Origin: Deltaproteobacteria bacterium
Lineage (GTDB): Bacteria > Desulfobacterota > Desulfobacteria > Desulfobacterales > UBA11574
Reading direction: 5' to 3'
NCBI GenBank assembly: GCA_019308685.1
Contig: JAFDHQ010000010.1
Span: forward strand, 1-37,537
Length of the DNA stretch: 37,537 bases
The notes beneath the pieces are model-generated. The model worked only from the letters and a program-made list of their open reading frames with translations. It was not told the DNA's origin and did no database searches. The stretch's first letter is position 1; the number at the start of each line of letters is the position of its first letter. Positions 16,311 to 25,083 of this stretch are shown here, piece after piece. The translations under genes were made by a program, and so were the position numbers.

Positions 16311-17888
16311 TCAGATGCTTAGGCTTTTAGTCTTTAGTTTTACTAAGAAATAATCGAATATTAACCGGGACAGAATAAGGGCTGTAAAAAGACTGGAAAG
16401 TACACCCAAACTGAGTGTTACTGCAAATCCTTTGACCGGGCCGGTACCGAACTGGAACAGGACAAGGGCCGCAATAAGCGTTGTTACGTTAGCGTCGAGT
16501 ATGGTAAGAGAAGCCCTGTTATAGCCAGCATCCACGGCCGCTCGCGGTGTCTTGCCTATTTTCATTTCCTCCCGTATACGTTCGAATATGAGAACATTGG
16601 CGTCAACGGCCATGCCGATAGTCAGAATTATCCCTGCAATACCCGGGAGTGTCAACGTAGCCTGAAAGCCGGCCAGCCCTCCGGCGATCAGGATAATATT
16701 AAGAATCAGCGCAACGTCTGCGATAAGCCCTGAACCCCTGTAATAGACAATCATAAACAGGATAACGAGGATACCCCCGACGCACATGGAGATAAGCCCT
16801 TTTCTAATGGAATCGGTTCCAAGAGAAGGACCCACAGTTCTCTCCTCAAGGATGTTTACCGGGGCCGGAAGGGCGCCGGCACGAAGGGCAATGGCAAGAT
16901 CACGCGCTTCTTCAGTGGTGAAACGTCCGGTAATTCGGGCCTGACCGCCGGTAATTTTTTCCTGAATGACCGGTGCTGAATAGACTTTGTCATCCAAAAC
17001 GATTGCCAGACGTTTTTTTACATTTGCTCCGGTTATTCGTGCAAAATCTCTTCCCCCTTTTTTGTCGAAATTGATGGAAACATAGGGTTCGTTGTATTGA
17101 GAGTCTATTTGAACCTTTGCATCCGTTAGATGTGCCCCGGTTAAAAGGGTTCGTTTTTTTATAAGATAGGGAGTTTTAATGACACGGCGAGTTTCCGGAT
17201 CTTCTTTAATGCCATAGAGAACCTCGCTGCCCGGAGGCACATTCCCTTGCAAAGCGGCATTTAGATCATGGGTCTCATCCAGCAGTTTGAATTCTAAAAG
17301 AGCGGTCCTTCCAATAAGATCCTTGGCCCTTTTAGTATCTTTGATGCCGGGGAGCTGGATAAGTATCCGTTTCTCACCCTGTTGACGAATATCCGGCTCG
17401 CTGACGCCAAACTGATCGATTCGGTTTCTGATGGTTTCAAGGGCCTGTTCAGTTGCCAGCTTCTTGATATGACTGGACTCCTTGTCAGGAAGATCCAGCA
17501 TCATCGAATGGATGTCGTCATGGGTTGATCTTGAAAGAATACGTAAATTTTTAAATTCTTTGTCGAGCAGTTTTTCAAATTTGTCAATGTTTTCTTGGCC
17601 TCGAAACACCACCGAAATACGGCTGCCTTCGATACGGTTCAAGCTGGTATGCCGAATGTGTTCCTTCTTTAAAAGACTTCGCATTTCCTGACTGATACGT
17701 TCTATGGTGCTTTCTACGGCTTTTTCCGTATCCACTTCAAGCGCGAGATGCATGCCGCCTTGAAGATCGAGTCCTAAATTTATCTTTTTATGGGGCCACA
17801 AAGATGGTTTTATGGTCGGTAGTATGTAAATAATAGCAATGACAATAACTGCAATAACGGAAACCGCACGCCATGAGAGATTTTTCAA
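16311..17888 (-). CDS. secD: Protein translocase subunit SecD
   Basis: The partner of SecF in the inner-membrane SecDF complex. The 525 aa protein starts at TTG 17888, with AAGGA 8 bases upstream and no better start in place; homologs begin at this point. It shows the N-terminal membrane segment (about 9-26), the signature 'INLGLDLQGGMHLALEV', a large periplasmic domain including 'RNRIDQFGVSEPDIR' and 'QLPGIKD', and five C-terminal membrane helices with 'GMAVDANVLIFERIREE' and 'DANVTTLIAAL'. It forms an operon with yajC and secF. Confidence 0.97.
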   Translation of the reverse strand: MKNLSWRAVSVIAVIVIAIIYILPTIKPSLWPHKKINLGLDLQGGMHLALEVDTEKAVESTIERISQEMRSLLKKEHIRHTSLNRIEGSRISVVFRGQENIDKFEKLLDKEFKNLRILSRSTHDDIHSMMLDLPDKESSHIKKLATEQALETIRNRIDQFGVSEPDIRQQGEKRILIQLPGIKDTKRAKDLIGRTALLEFKLLDETHDLNAALQGNVPPGSEVLYGIKEDPETRRVIKTPYLIKKRTLLTGAHLTDAKVQIDSQYNEPYVSINFDKKGGRDFARITGANVKKRLAIVLDDKVYSAPVIQEKITGGQARITGRFTTEEARDLAIALRAGALPAPVNILEERTVGPSLGTDSIRKGLISMCVGGILVILFMIVYYRGSGLIADVALILNIILIAGGLAGFQATLTLPGIAGIILTIGMAVDANVLIFERIREEMKIGKTPRAAVDAGYNRASLTILDANVTTLIAALVLFQFGTGPVKGFAVTLSLGVLSSLFTALILSRLIFDYFLVKLKTKSLSI

Positions 17889-18050
17889 TGATCTTTTCCT
17901 TTTCTGAGGTTGTGCCTAAATTAAAATGACGGCTACTCATCCATTCTGGAGACAGGGCTCAACCGCGTCGAATGCGGATAAAAATTGAACATAAGTCATC
18001 GTAAAGAAAAAAAATCAGCTAATCTTTGTAATTAAGGATGGCTATTTGAA

Positions 18051-18401
18051 TCAGCCCTTCTTTTTTTTAGATTCCTGGATCTGTGATGAAGACTGGATGA
18101 CTTGGCTGACGTTACCGCGGGCAATCTTTACACGGACCTTGTCAGCTATTTCAACAGTCATCGTGGTTTCACTCACGGCTGTTACCAGACCGTGAAGGCC
18201 TCCGCTGGTTATGATGCGATCTCCCTTTTTAAGACGGTTTATCATTTCACGATGTTCTTTGGACTTTTTCTGCTGGGGTCGAATAAGCAGAAAATAGAAA
18301 ATAACGAACATCAGGATAATCGGGATCAGTGATGAAAATCCACCTGCTCCTTGGCCTGCAGCCCCCCCGCCTTGGCCCATTGCATAAGCGATATTTATCA
18401 A
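18051..18401 (-). CDS. yajC: Sec accessory membrane protein YajC
   Basis: A small single-pass membrane protein of the SecDF-YajC complex. After a short leader rich in Gly, the membrane segment 'LIPIILMFVIFYFLLI' is followed by RPQQKKSKEH and the KKGDRIITSGGLHGLV domain, all standard for YajC. I place the start at TTG 18401 (116 aa) because a perfect AAGGAGG lies 7 bases upstream. An in-frame ATG at 18419 overlaps that ribosome site and has none of its own. secD follows 162 bases later on the same strand. Confidence 0.93.
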   Translation of the reverse strand: MINIAYAMGQGGGAAGQGAGGFSSLIPIILMFVIFYFLLIRPQQKKSKEHREMINRLKKGDRIITSGGLHGLVTAVSETTMTVEIADKVRVKIARGNVSQVIQSSSQIQESKKKKG

Positions 18402-18528
18402 GATAAATCCTCCTTGCATGGAAATAGTTTCGTTTTTTTATACCAATCGATTTTTCTAAAGTTCTATCCGCCTCAGGCGTGATTTTTCAACAAAAATTTA
18501 ATTATACCTGAAACGGTAATATTTTCAA

Positions 18529-18549
18529 AAAAGGTAAATGTCACCTTTT
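18529..18549 (-). terminator. Weak stem-loop in yajC leader
   Basis: On the minus strand, AAAAGGT, a 7-base loop and ACCTTTT are followed by further T residues. The shape is that of an intrinsic terminator, but the stem is short and A+T-rich. It could act as a leader attenuator or may be insignificant. Confidence 0.25.
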
Positions 18550-18581
18550 ATTTTGTATTAAAAAGTATAAAAAACGGCGCT

Positions 18582-18610
18582 GATATACTGCAATTCATTA
18601 CATACGTCAA
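18582..18610 (-). promoter_or_regulatory. Sigma-70-type promoter candidate for yajC-secDF
   Basis: On the minus strand, TTGACG (18605-18610) and TATATC (18582-18587) are separated by exactly 17 bases. The expected start of transcription is near 18575, giving a leader of about 170 bases before the yajC TTG. Confidence 0.5.
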
Positions 18611-18764
18611 ATGTTTATTTCAATATAAAAAACACAACCCTTTTTATCGGCAATGAAAACAGTCTGTTATTTACAATTTTGCTTTTTGTTGTCAGGTCAC
18701 CGTTTATGCCGAAAATTATGTTATTCAATTTCTCAAAAATTTTTTCCGCCTCGGGAGGGGCCAA

Positions 18765-18905
18765 GGCCCCCGATACACGATCATTTCTGGATGGACACGA
18801 GTTATGCAGATTTTAGGTGCTAACTCAATTACTCAATGAACGGATACAAGAAAACATCGGATTTCTGTAGGTCTGGAGTACAGGAATGATCGTGTATCGG
18901 GGGCC
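18765..18905. repeat. Long near-perfect inverted repeat
   Basis: Arms 18765-18789 and 18881-18905 are reverse complements at 24 of 25 positions; the outer part reads GGCCCCCGATACACGATC. They enclose 91 bases that contain a smaller stem, GAGTTA (18799-18804) with TAACTC (18821-18826), and a dispersed-repeat core CATTTCTGGATGGACAC (18782-18798). It lies just after the stop of the membrane-anchored protein gene (minus strand). It could be a mobile MITE/REP-like element or a strong transcript-end structure. Confidence 0.7.
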
Positions 18906-18920
18906 TCTGGGTCTGAATTT

Positions 18921-19688
18921 TCATTCAAATTGATTGGGTGGTATCCAGAGCGTTTCACCGTCAAATTGAATGCGATTTACATGTTCGTAATCAATAAGGT
19001 CCAGAAGTTCAAAAATTTGGTCCATATTATAGATAACTACCTTGCTCAAGGGATATATCAGGTTAAGATCAACATCTATTTTGCGTTCTTTTATGTTGTA
19101 AATATTAACTGTTTTTTCAGAAAATTTAAGAAGTTTACCAACCCCCGAGCTTTGACCTCCCTTTTCAGGTTCGTCGGCAAGTGGTGAAAGGGCGATCCCT
19201 TTATGAGCAAAGTAATCTTTAAGGAAATTAAAATGTATATTCCAGATATTGTCTCTGGGCTGAACAACGTATATTCCGAATGTTTCTGAATCTTTCATTG
19301 AATCCATTTTTTTTGACTTGATGTCCCTTTCAACAATATCGCCGCTTTTAATACGTATTTTATCCAAAATTTCCTGCATGGAAACCGTTGAATCGCCGAT
19401 TTTAAAAGATTCATCAGATTTTGTAATAATGTCAACCCCTTTTTCAACTCCGTATTCTGCCTTTCGTTTTTTCATCAGCGCTATGAGCTCTTCATCTTTT
19501 TCGATGTTATTGTAATCAATGACACTCTTTTCTGTTGAAGGCATATGAATTTTTTCAGGCTCATTTTGCGTATTAACTTTTGAGTCTTTCTTTAACCAGA
19601 ACCATAAACCGGAAACTGTAATAAGAATTATACAGCTGACTACAATTCCTATGGCTTTACTTGATGTTTGAGAAGTTTTTTTGGGCAT
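18921..19688 (-). CDS. Membrane-anchored LysM-like protein next to RNase G
   Basis: I do not recognise a named family. The 255 aa product has a short cytoplasmic N-terminus, one membrane segment at about 13-32 (IGIVVSCIILITVSGLWFWL), a charged linker, and a C-terminal region. Within that region 'GIYVVQPRDNIWNIHFNFL' resembles the first half of a LysM repeat, and the protein ends 'GETLWIPPNQFE'. The topology predicted is a single-pass anchor with the domain in the periplasm. It follows the RNase G gene by 124 bases on the same strand. The pairing may be operonic, but no functional link is visible. No clear ribosome site precedes the ATG. Confidence 0.75.
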   Translation of the reverse strand: MPKKTSQTSSKAIGIVVSCIILITVSGLWFWLKKDSKVNTQNEPEKIHMPSTEKSVIDYNNIEKDEELIALMKKRKAEYGVEKGVDIITKSDESFKIGDSTVSMQEILDKIRIKSGDIVERDIKSKKMDSMKDSETFGIYVVQPRDNIWNIHFNFLKDYFAHKGIALSPLADEPEKGGQSSGVGKLLKFSEKTVNIYNIKERKIDVDLNLIYPLSKVVIYNMDQIFELLDLIDYEHVNRIQFDGETLWIPPNQFE

Positions 19689-19812
19689 AACAATAACGGT
19701 ATCTTAAAGAGTTAAAAAATAATTTTTTAATAACTATTATAAGCGTTATTTTCTGAATTATGAACTTATTTTTTCGTGAACCCTAACCCGTAAAAGTCCG
19801 CCTTATTCCGGT

Positions 19813-21273
19813 TTACTTATCACAAATAATCTTACTCATTCCATGGACAACTGAGTTATCTCCCTCGATGGTAATGGAAAGGTTGCGCCTTATTTCCAGG
19901 TCAAGAATTTCTTTGCGTTTCTTATTCAAAAGATAGTCGGCCACCTCCGACGGGACGATCCCCTTTACTTTTGAAATCTCATCTTTTAAGGTTTCGAGAC
20001 GAAGTTTGCGGAGAAAGTCGAGGACCAGCATCTCGGTAGAAGGTATAAGCCCTTTACCCCCGCAATGACTGCAGGATTCAAAACTGCTGGATTCAATGGA
20101 CGGTCTGAGCCGCTGTCTCGACATTTCCATCAGTCCGAACATTGAAATCTTACCGATCTTTGTTTTTGCCTTGTCATATTTCACATTGTTTTTGACGGCC
20201 CTAAATACTTCTAATTTATGTTTGGGATCTCTCATGTCGATAAAATCGATCACAATAAGACCACCCAAATCTCTGAGTCGCAATTGACGAGATATTTCCT
20301 CGGCTGCTTCAATATTGGTCTGAAGAGCGGTCTGTTCAATAGATTTTTTTTGGGTGGCTTTACCTGAATTGACATCAATGGAAACCAGCGCTTCTGTCTG
20401 TGTTATAATGATATACCCCCCGGATTTTAATTTGACCCGGCTTTCATATATGGATGCGATCTGTTCTTCCAGTTGGTATTTTGTAAATATCGGCTTGTCC
20501 GTTTTGTAGTGTTTGACGATCTTGGTATGTTTTGGGGAAATGATTTTAACAAAGTTTTTAACTTCATGATATATGGCAACATTGTCTATAAGGATTTCGG
20601 TTACATCGGGGGTGAAATAGTCACGTATGGATCGTAAAGCAAGGTTTTGCTCCTTGTATAGTAGTGCCGGAGGTTTTGCTTTGGCCACATCTTTTTTAAT
20701 GTTTTTCCAGATCCGTAACAGATATCTTAAATCCCTGGACAAGCGCATTTTGGTACAGTTTACTCCGGCGGTTCGTACGATGATGCCGAATCCTTCAGGC
20801 AATTTGAGTTTGTTGATAATACCTTTAAGGCGGCTTCTTTCATCTTCATCTTCTATTTTACGTGAAATGCCACGGTTATCGCTTCCGGGCATAAGCACTA
20901 GGTATCTTCCCGGGAGAGATATGTAAGTTGTGAGCATGGCCCCTTTTTTCATGAACGGGTCTTTTATGACCTGTACCAGGACTTCCTGACCCCGCCTCAC
21001 CATTTTTTTTATGGACTTGTCTTTTGAAAGATTATCCTGAAAATAGTCGCTGTGAATTTCATGTTTCTGAAGAAATCCATGGCGATCCGCCCCGTAATCT
21101 ACGAATACGGCCTGCAGGCTCGGCTCAATATGTGAAATAACCGCCTTGTAAATGTTGCCGTGGATAATTGCCCTTGCAGCACTTTCGATATGAAATTCTT
21201 CGAGTTTTACATCTTTTACTTTTGCAATCCTGCATTCCTCAGGATCTATGGCATTAATAAGGATTTTGCTCAT
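19813..21273 (-). CDS. rng: Ribonuclease G/E family endoribonuclease
   Basis: It cuts single-stranded A+U-rich RNA, acting in 5S/16S rRNA maturation and mRNA turnover. I choose ATG 21273 (486 aa, MSKILINAID), which has AAGGA 10 bases upstream and matches the usual N-terminus; the frame extends to a GTG at 21321 that adds 16 unlikely residues. An S1 domain lies at about 36-120. Catalytic metal ligands are D300 in VSIDVNSG and D343 in VIDFIDMRDP, and the zinc-link cysteines are C401 and C404 in CSHCGGKG. The length matches RNase G rather than RNase E, with no long C-terminal degradosome scaffold. A good promoter lies upstream. Confidence 0.95.
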   Translation of the reverse strand: MSKILINAIDPEECRIAKVKDVKLEEFHIESAARAIIHGNIYKAVISHIEPSLQAVFVDYGADRHGFLQKHEIHSDYFQDNLSKDKSIKKMVRRGQEVLVQVIKDPFMKKGAMLTTYISLPGRYLVLMPGSDNRGISRKIEDEDERSRLKGIINKLKLPEGFGIIVRTAGVNCTKMRLSRDLRYLLRIWKNIKKDVAKAKPPALLYKEQNLALRSIRDYFTPDVTEILIDNVAIYHEVKNFVKIISPKHTKIVKHYKTDKPIFTKYQLEEQIASIYESRVKLKSGGYIIITQTEALVSIDVNSGKATQKKSIEQTALQTNIEAAEEISRQLRLRDLGGLIVIDFIDMRDPKHKLEVFRAVKNNVKYDKAKTKIGKISMFGLMEMSRQRLRPSIESSSFESCSHCGGKGLIPSTEMLVLDFLRKLRLETLKDEISKVKGIVPSEVADYLLNKKRKEILDLEIRRNLSITIEGDNSVVHGMSKIICDK

Positions 21274-21334
21274 AAAATATCGGTCCTTCAACACCGGAAT
21301 TGATGCCTTTATTTTAAGCACTTGCTTTCTTAAA

Positions 21335-21363
21335 TAAATATGAAATTGTCATATACAAGTCAA
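21335..21363 (-). promoter_or_regulatory. Sigma-70-type promoter for RNase G gene
   Basis: On the minus strand, TTGACT (21358-21363) and TATTTA (21335-21340) are separated by 17 bases. The predicted transcript start is near 21328, leaving a leader of about 55 bases before ATG 21273. Confidence 0.6.
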
Positions 21364-21479
21364 TCGATTTCTTATCCCTTGCTATTTATATCGTGTTATG
21401 GCATGTGAAAATAATCTGATGGATGACATAAAATTATCTTTAAGAAACTAAACCATGGAAGCGAGGTCGAACAGATACA

Positions 21480-24071
21480 ATGGATGAAAGATACGATCCT
21501 AAAATCATAGAATCCAAGTGGCAAAATTTCTGGGAAACATCCAAGCTTTTTAAGGTCAAAGAGGATCCGGGTAAGGAAAAATATTATCTTCTGGAAATGT
21601 TTCCCTATCCGTCCGGCAACATTCACATGGGACATGTAAGGAATTATACCATCGGTGATGTGGTTGCAAGATACAAAAGAATGCGAGGATTCAATGTTCT
21701 TCATCCAATGGGATGGGACGCATTCGGTATGCCTGCGGAAAACGCTGCAATTGCGAACAATAGCCATCCCGCCAAATGGACCTATGAAAATATTGATACC
21801 ATGCGATTTCAGCTCAAGCGTATCGGTTTTTCATACGACTGGGACAGGGAAATCGCAACATGCAGTCCGGAATATTACCGGTGGGAACAATGGCTGTTTT
21901 TAAAGATGTACGAAAAGGGAATGATTTATCGCAAGGAATCTTTTTTGAACTGGTGCGAACACTGCCAGACGGTTTTGGCTAACGAGCAGGTGGAAGCCGG
22001 TATGTGCTGGCGCTGTGGCAAGACGGTTCGGCAGAAAAAACTCTGGCAATGGTTTTTCCGTATTACAGATTACGCGGAAGATCTACTGGCATATTGCGAC
22101 AAGCTTCCCGGATGGCCTGAAAAGGTTATCACCATGCAGAAGAACTGGATCGGAAAGAGTGTGGGTGCGGAAATTCGGTTTCCCATAGAGAATACAGATG
22201 AACAGATACCGGTTTTTACAACCCGGCAGGATACGGTTTATGGCGCAACGTTTATGTGCCTTGCTCCGGAGCATCCGCTGGTATTAAATTTGTCAAAAGG
22301 AACGCTTCAGGAAGACGAAGTTCGCGAATTTGTCGAACGAATATCCCTGCAAGACCGATCGATTAGGGCGGTGGACAGTTATGAGAAAGAAGGCGTATTT
22401 ACCGGCGCCTATTGCCTCAATCCGCTGAGCGGGGCACGGATGCCGATTTATACCGCAAACTTTGCACTCATGGAGTATGGCACAGGAGCGGTTATGTCCG
22501 TTCCCGCACATGACCAGCGTGATTTCGATTTTGCTCGAAAGTACAACCTGGATATCGTGGTGGTCGTAAAACCGTATGGTGACGATCTGGATTGCGCCAC
22601 CATGAGCGAAGCATACACCGGTGACGGTGTGATGGTTAATTCGGGCCGGTTTGACGGAATGGACAACGTCACGGCACTGGATGAAATCGCTTCTTTTCTG
22701 GAACAGAAAGGAATGGGCCAGAAGACCACAAGTTTCAGGTTGAGGGACTGGGGTATTTCAAGGCAGCGATACTGGGGGGCGCCGATTCCCATGATTCATT
22801 GCAAAAAATGCGGAATTGTTCCCGTTCCGGAGAAGGATCTTCCCATTCTGCTCCCGGAGAATGCCGATCTTCTGGAGGGTGGAAGGTCGCCGCTGGGGGC
22901 TCTCGATTATTTTGCAAAGGCAACCTGTCCAGCTTGTGGCGATCCTGGGGCCAGAAGAGAGACAGACACGATGGACACCTTCGTGGAATCTTCATGGTAT
23001 TATGAAAGATACTGCAGCCCGGATTTTGACAGCGGTATGTTTGACAAAACGGCGGTAGATTACTGGATGCCCGTTGATCAATATATAGGCGGCGTTGAGC
23101 ATGCTATTTTACATCTGCTCTATTCAAGGTATTATACCCGCGTGTTGAACGATTTTGGACTGGTAAAATACAAAGAACCGTTTACCCGGCTTTTGACACA
23201 GGGGATGGTCTGTAAAGAGACGGTTTCATGTCCGGAACACGGTTTTCTTCTCCCTGAAGAAGTGGAAGAGGGTGGTGAGAACCGGCATTGTAAAAAATGT
23301 GGTAAGGGGGTTACCTTTGGCCGGGTTGAAAAAATGTCCAAGTCCAAAAAAAATGTTATCGATCCAAATATTCTTCTTGAAAAGTACGGTGCGGATACAA
23401 CGAGACTTTTTTGTCTTTTTGCAGCCCCTCCGGAAAGGGATCTTGAATGGAGTGAGCAGGGTGTTGAAGGTGCGTATCGCTTTCTGAACCGTGTCTGGCG
23501 CCTTGCTTGGAACTGGATCGATCTAATAATGGATGCAACTCCCTTTGATGGAAGTCCCGATCTTTTGGAAGGCAGGACCCGTGAAATATTCAAAAAAACC
23601 CATGCAACCATATATAAAGTTACAAAAGATATAGAAGACCGGTTCCATTTTAATACAGCAATCAGTGCAATCATGGAACTTGTGAATACCCTGTATGGAA
23701 TCGATCCTGTAAAAAGTGACAATCAAGATGCCAGTGTCATGCGATTTGCCATGGAATCTGTTGCGCTCCTTTTATCGCCGATGGTTCCCCATTTTGCCGA
23801 AGAACTCTGGGAGACCCTGGGCTTTGAGTCCAGCGTTTTATTGGCGTCGTGGCCGTCATACCGAGAAGACGCACTGTTAAAGGATGAACTTTTGATCGTA
23901 ATTCAGGTAAACGGCAAACTAAGAAGCAAGTTCCATGTTGATGTGGATGCAGATGACAATACCATCAAAGCGTTGGCTCTTTCGGACGAGCGTATTCAAA
24001 AATTCATAGATAATAAACCGATTAAGAAAATTATTGTCGTTAAAAATAAACTTGTTAACATTGTGGTATAA
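21480..24071 (+). CDS. leuS: Leucyl-tRNA synthetase
   Basis: A class I aminoacyl-tRNA synthetase that charges tRNA-Leu. The 863 aa protein has the HIGH-type motif '[11 protein letters not shown]' (42-52), zinc-binding cysteines in '[10 protein letters not shown]' and 'MCWRCGKT', a CP1 editing domain including '[15 protein letters not shown]' and '[15 protein letters not shown]' (with the editing Asp), a second Cys cluster (CKKCG and CPACGDPG), and '[14 protein letters not shown]' around residue 617. The C-terminus '[14 protein letters not shown]' and '[18 protein letters not shown]' is typical. No key residue appears missing. It is divergent from the RNase G gene and abuts lptE. Confidence 0.98.
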   Translation: MDERYDPKIIESKWQNFWETSKLFKVKEDPGKEKYYLLEMFPYPSGNIHMGHVRNYTIGDVVARYKRMRGFNVLHPMGWDAFGMPAENAAIANNSHPAKWTYENIDTMRFQLKRIGFSYDWDREIATCSPEYYRWEQWLFLKMYEKGMIYRKESFLNWCEHCQTVLANEQVEAGMCWRCGKTVRQKKLWQWFFRITDYAEDLLAYCDKLPGWPEKVITMQKNWIGKSVGAEIRFPIENTDEQIPVFTTRQDTVYGATFMCLAPEHPLVLNLSKGTLQEDEVREFVERISLQDRSIRAVDSYEKEGVFTGAYCLNPLSGARMPIYTANFALMEYGTGAVMSVPAHDQRDFDFARKYNLDIVVVVKPYGDDLDCATMSEAYTGDGVMVNSGRFDGMDNVTALDEIASFLEQKGMGQKTTSFRLRDWGISRQRYWGAPIPMIHCKKCGIVPVPEKDLPILLPENADLLEGGRSPLGALDYFAKATCPACGDPGARRETDTMDTFVESSWYYERYCSPDFDSGMFDKTAVDYWMPVDQYIGGVEHAILHLLYSRYYTRVLNDFGLVKYKEPFTRLLTQGMVCKETVSCPEHGFLLPEEVEEGGENRHCKKCGKGVTFGRVEKMSKSKKNVIDPNILLEKYGADTTRLFCLFAAPPERDLEWSEQGVEGAYRFLNRVWRLAWNWIDLIMDATPFDGSPDLLEGRTREIFKKTHATIYKVTKDIEDRFHFNTAISAIMELVNTLYGIDPVKSDNQDASVMRFAMESVALLLSPMVPHFAEELWETLGFESSVLLASWPSYREDALLKDELLIVIQVNGKLRSKFHVDVDADDNTIKALALSDERIQKFIDNKPIKKIIVVKNKLVNIVV

Positions 24072-24614
24072 GTGATGAGATTAACCGCAGAAGGATCGTT
24101 TTTTGTTATAAAAAAATATGCCTGGGCATTGATTCTGTTAGGGTCGTTTCTTTCAGCTTGCGGCTACCGTTTTGCCGGTGGGGGAAGTCTTCCATCCGGT
24201 ATAACATCGATCAGTGTGGAGATGTTTGAAAACCGAACCGGAGAAACCGGGGTGGAGAATATTATTACAAATGATCTCATATATGAGTTTACCCGGCATG
24301 AGCAGGTGGTTGTAACCGGAAGTGATACGGCCGATGCAATTCTTACCGGTGTTGTTCAATCGATCAGTGAAAGAGCGATTTCACACACCGGCGAGTATAC
24401 CTCCAATGAAAGACGGGTTGAACTTAAACTCGATTTGCAATTAACAGATAGAACCGGTGGGATCATAAGGTCTGCAAAAGCTATTTCAGGCAATGAAGCT
24501 TACAAGGTGTCGTCCACAAAACAAGGCACCGAACTAAATAAAAAGGTTGCCATAAAAACGCTTTCCAAAAGGCTTGCGGAAAATATTTTTAACAGGTTAA
24601 CCGTCGATTTTTAA
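24072..24614 (+). CDS. lptE: LPS-assembly lipoprotein LptE
   Basis: LptE plugs and helps assemble the LptD barrel that places lipopolysaccharide in the outer membrane. The 180 aa product begins with a lipoprotein signal ending LLGSFLSAC (lipidated Cys about residue 30), then 'GYRFAGGGSLPSGITSISVEMFENRTGETGVE' split over 31-62, the usual LptE opening. The start is either GTG 24072, directly after the leuS TAA, or ATG 24075. The leuS-lptE order is widely conserved in Gram-negative bacteria and implies co-transcription. Confidence 0.9.
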   Translation: MMRLTAEGSFFVIKKYAWALILLGSFLSACGYRFAGGGSLPSGITSISVEMFENRTGETGVENIITNDLIYEFTRHEQVVVTGSDTADAILTGVVQSISERAISHTGEYTSNERRVELKLDLQLTDRTGGIIRSAKAISGNEAYKVSSTKQGTELNKKVAIKTLSKRLAENIFNRLTVDF

Positions 24615-24710
24615 AAAAGTCCATCGCACTCCCGAAACAAAGGCCGCTTTTGCTTTGCGCTGTAAGCTTTCTGGCGCTTTGAGTGAGCCCTTACCCCCAT
24701 GAAATCCGGA

Positions 24711-24977
24711 TTAGGCCGAGATGGTGTTTACAAGTTTGGAAAGGCGGGAAATTTTTCGAGATGCGGTTTTACTGTGGATTACACCCTTTTTCGCTGCATT
24801 ATCGATTATTGATTTTGCAATATTGAGTTCAGCCAGTGCCGCTTCATTCGATTTTTCGTTAACAGTTTGTCGTACGCTTTTAACGATATTCTTTATCCTT
24901 GTTTTTGAAGATTTGTTGCGCATTCGCTTTTTTTCGTTTTGGCGTGCACGTTTTATCGCAGATTTATGATTGGCCAA
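24711..24977 (-). CDS. rpsT: Ribosomal protein S20
   Basis: A small basic 30S subunit protein that binds 16S rRNA. The real start is the TTG at 24977, giving MANHKSAIKRARQNEKKR (88 aa), the universal S20 N-terminus. AAGGAG lies 9 bases upstream. An in-frame TTG at 24986 directly touches the ribosome site and would be too close. UUG starts are known for rpsT in E. coli, where they matter for autoregulation. It converges with lptE and diverges from murJ. Confidence 0.96.
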   Translation of the reverse strand: MANHKSAIKRARQNEKKRMRNKSSKTRIKNIVKSVRQTVNEKSNEAALAELNIAKSIIDNAAKKGVIHSKTASRKISRLSKLVNTISA

Positions 24978-25023
24978 TTTTATCAACTCCTTTTAATCTA
25001 ATATCATAAATAAAGACATACTA

Positions 25024-25050
25024 AGTATAAATTCCCGGAAGATATGTCAA
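25024..25050 (-). promoter_or_regulatory. Promoter candidate for rpsT
   Basis: On the minus strand, a consensus TTGACA (25045-25050) is followed 15 bases later by TATACT (25024-25029). The spacing is short; an alternative -10, TACTTA, at 17 bases is weaker. It lies 47 bases or more before the rpsT TTG. Confidence 0.45.
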
Positions 25051-25083
25051 GCTTTATTTTAACCCAGTAATTCTAAATTAATA

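Larger units (their letters stand above)
18420..18920. other. 501-base spacer upstream of yajC
   Basis: No gene is seen here. On the minus strand it holds a promoter candidate for yajC (18582-18610) and a roughly 170-base leader. The leader contains a small G+C hairpin CGCCTCAGGCG (18469-18479) and an A+T-rich stem-loop followed by T residues (18529-18549). Its distal part (18765-18905) is a long inverted repeat listed separately. Confidence 0.5.

Noticed and set aside
21380-21479. Promoter for leuS
   Set aside because: Only poor -35/-10 pairs with wrong spacing were found; no call is justified.
23132-23722. 196-codon open frame opposite leuS
   Set aside because: Antisense shadow of leuS; no start signal or known domain.
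24615-24710. Possible bidirectional terminator between lptE and rpsT (CAAAGGCC with GGCGCTTTG)
   Set aside because: The arms pair imperfectly and no T-tract follows on either side.
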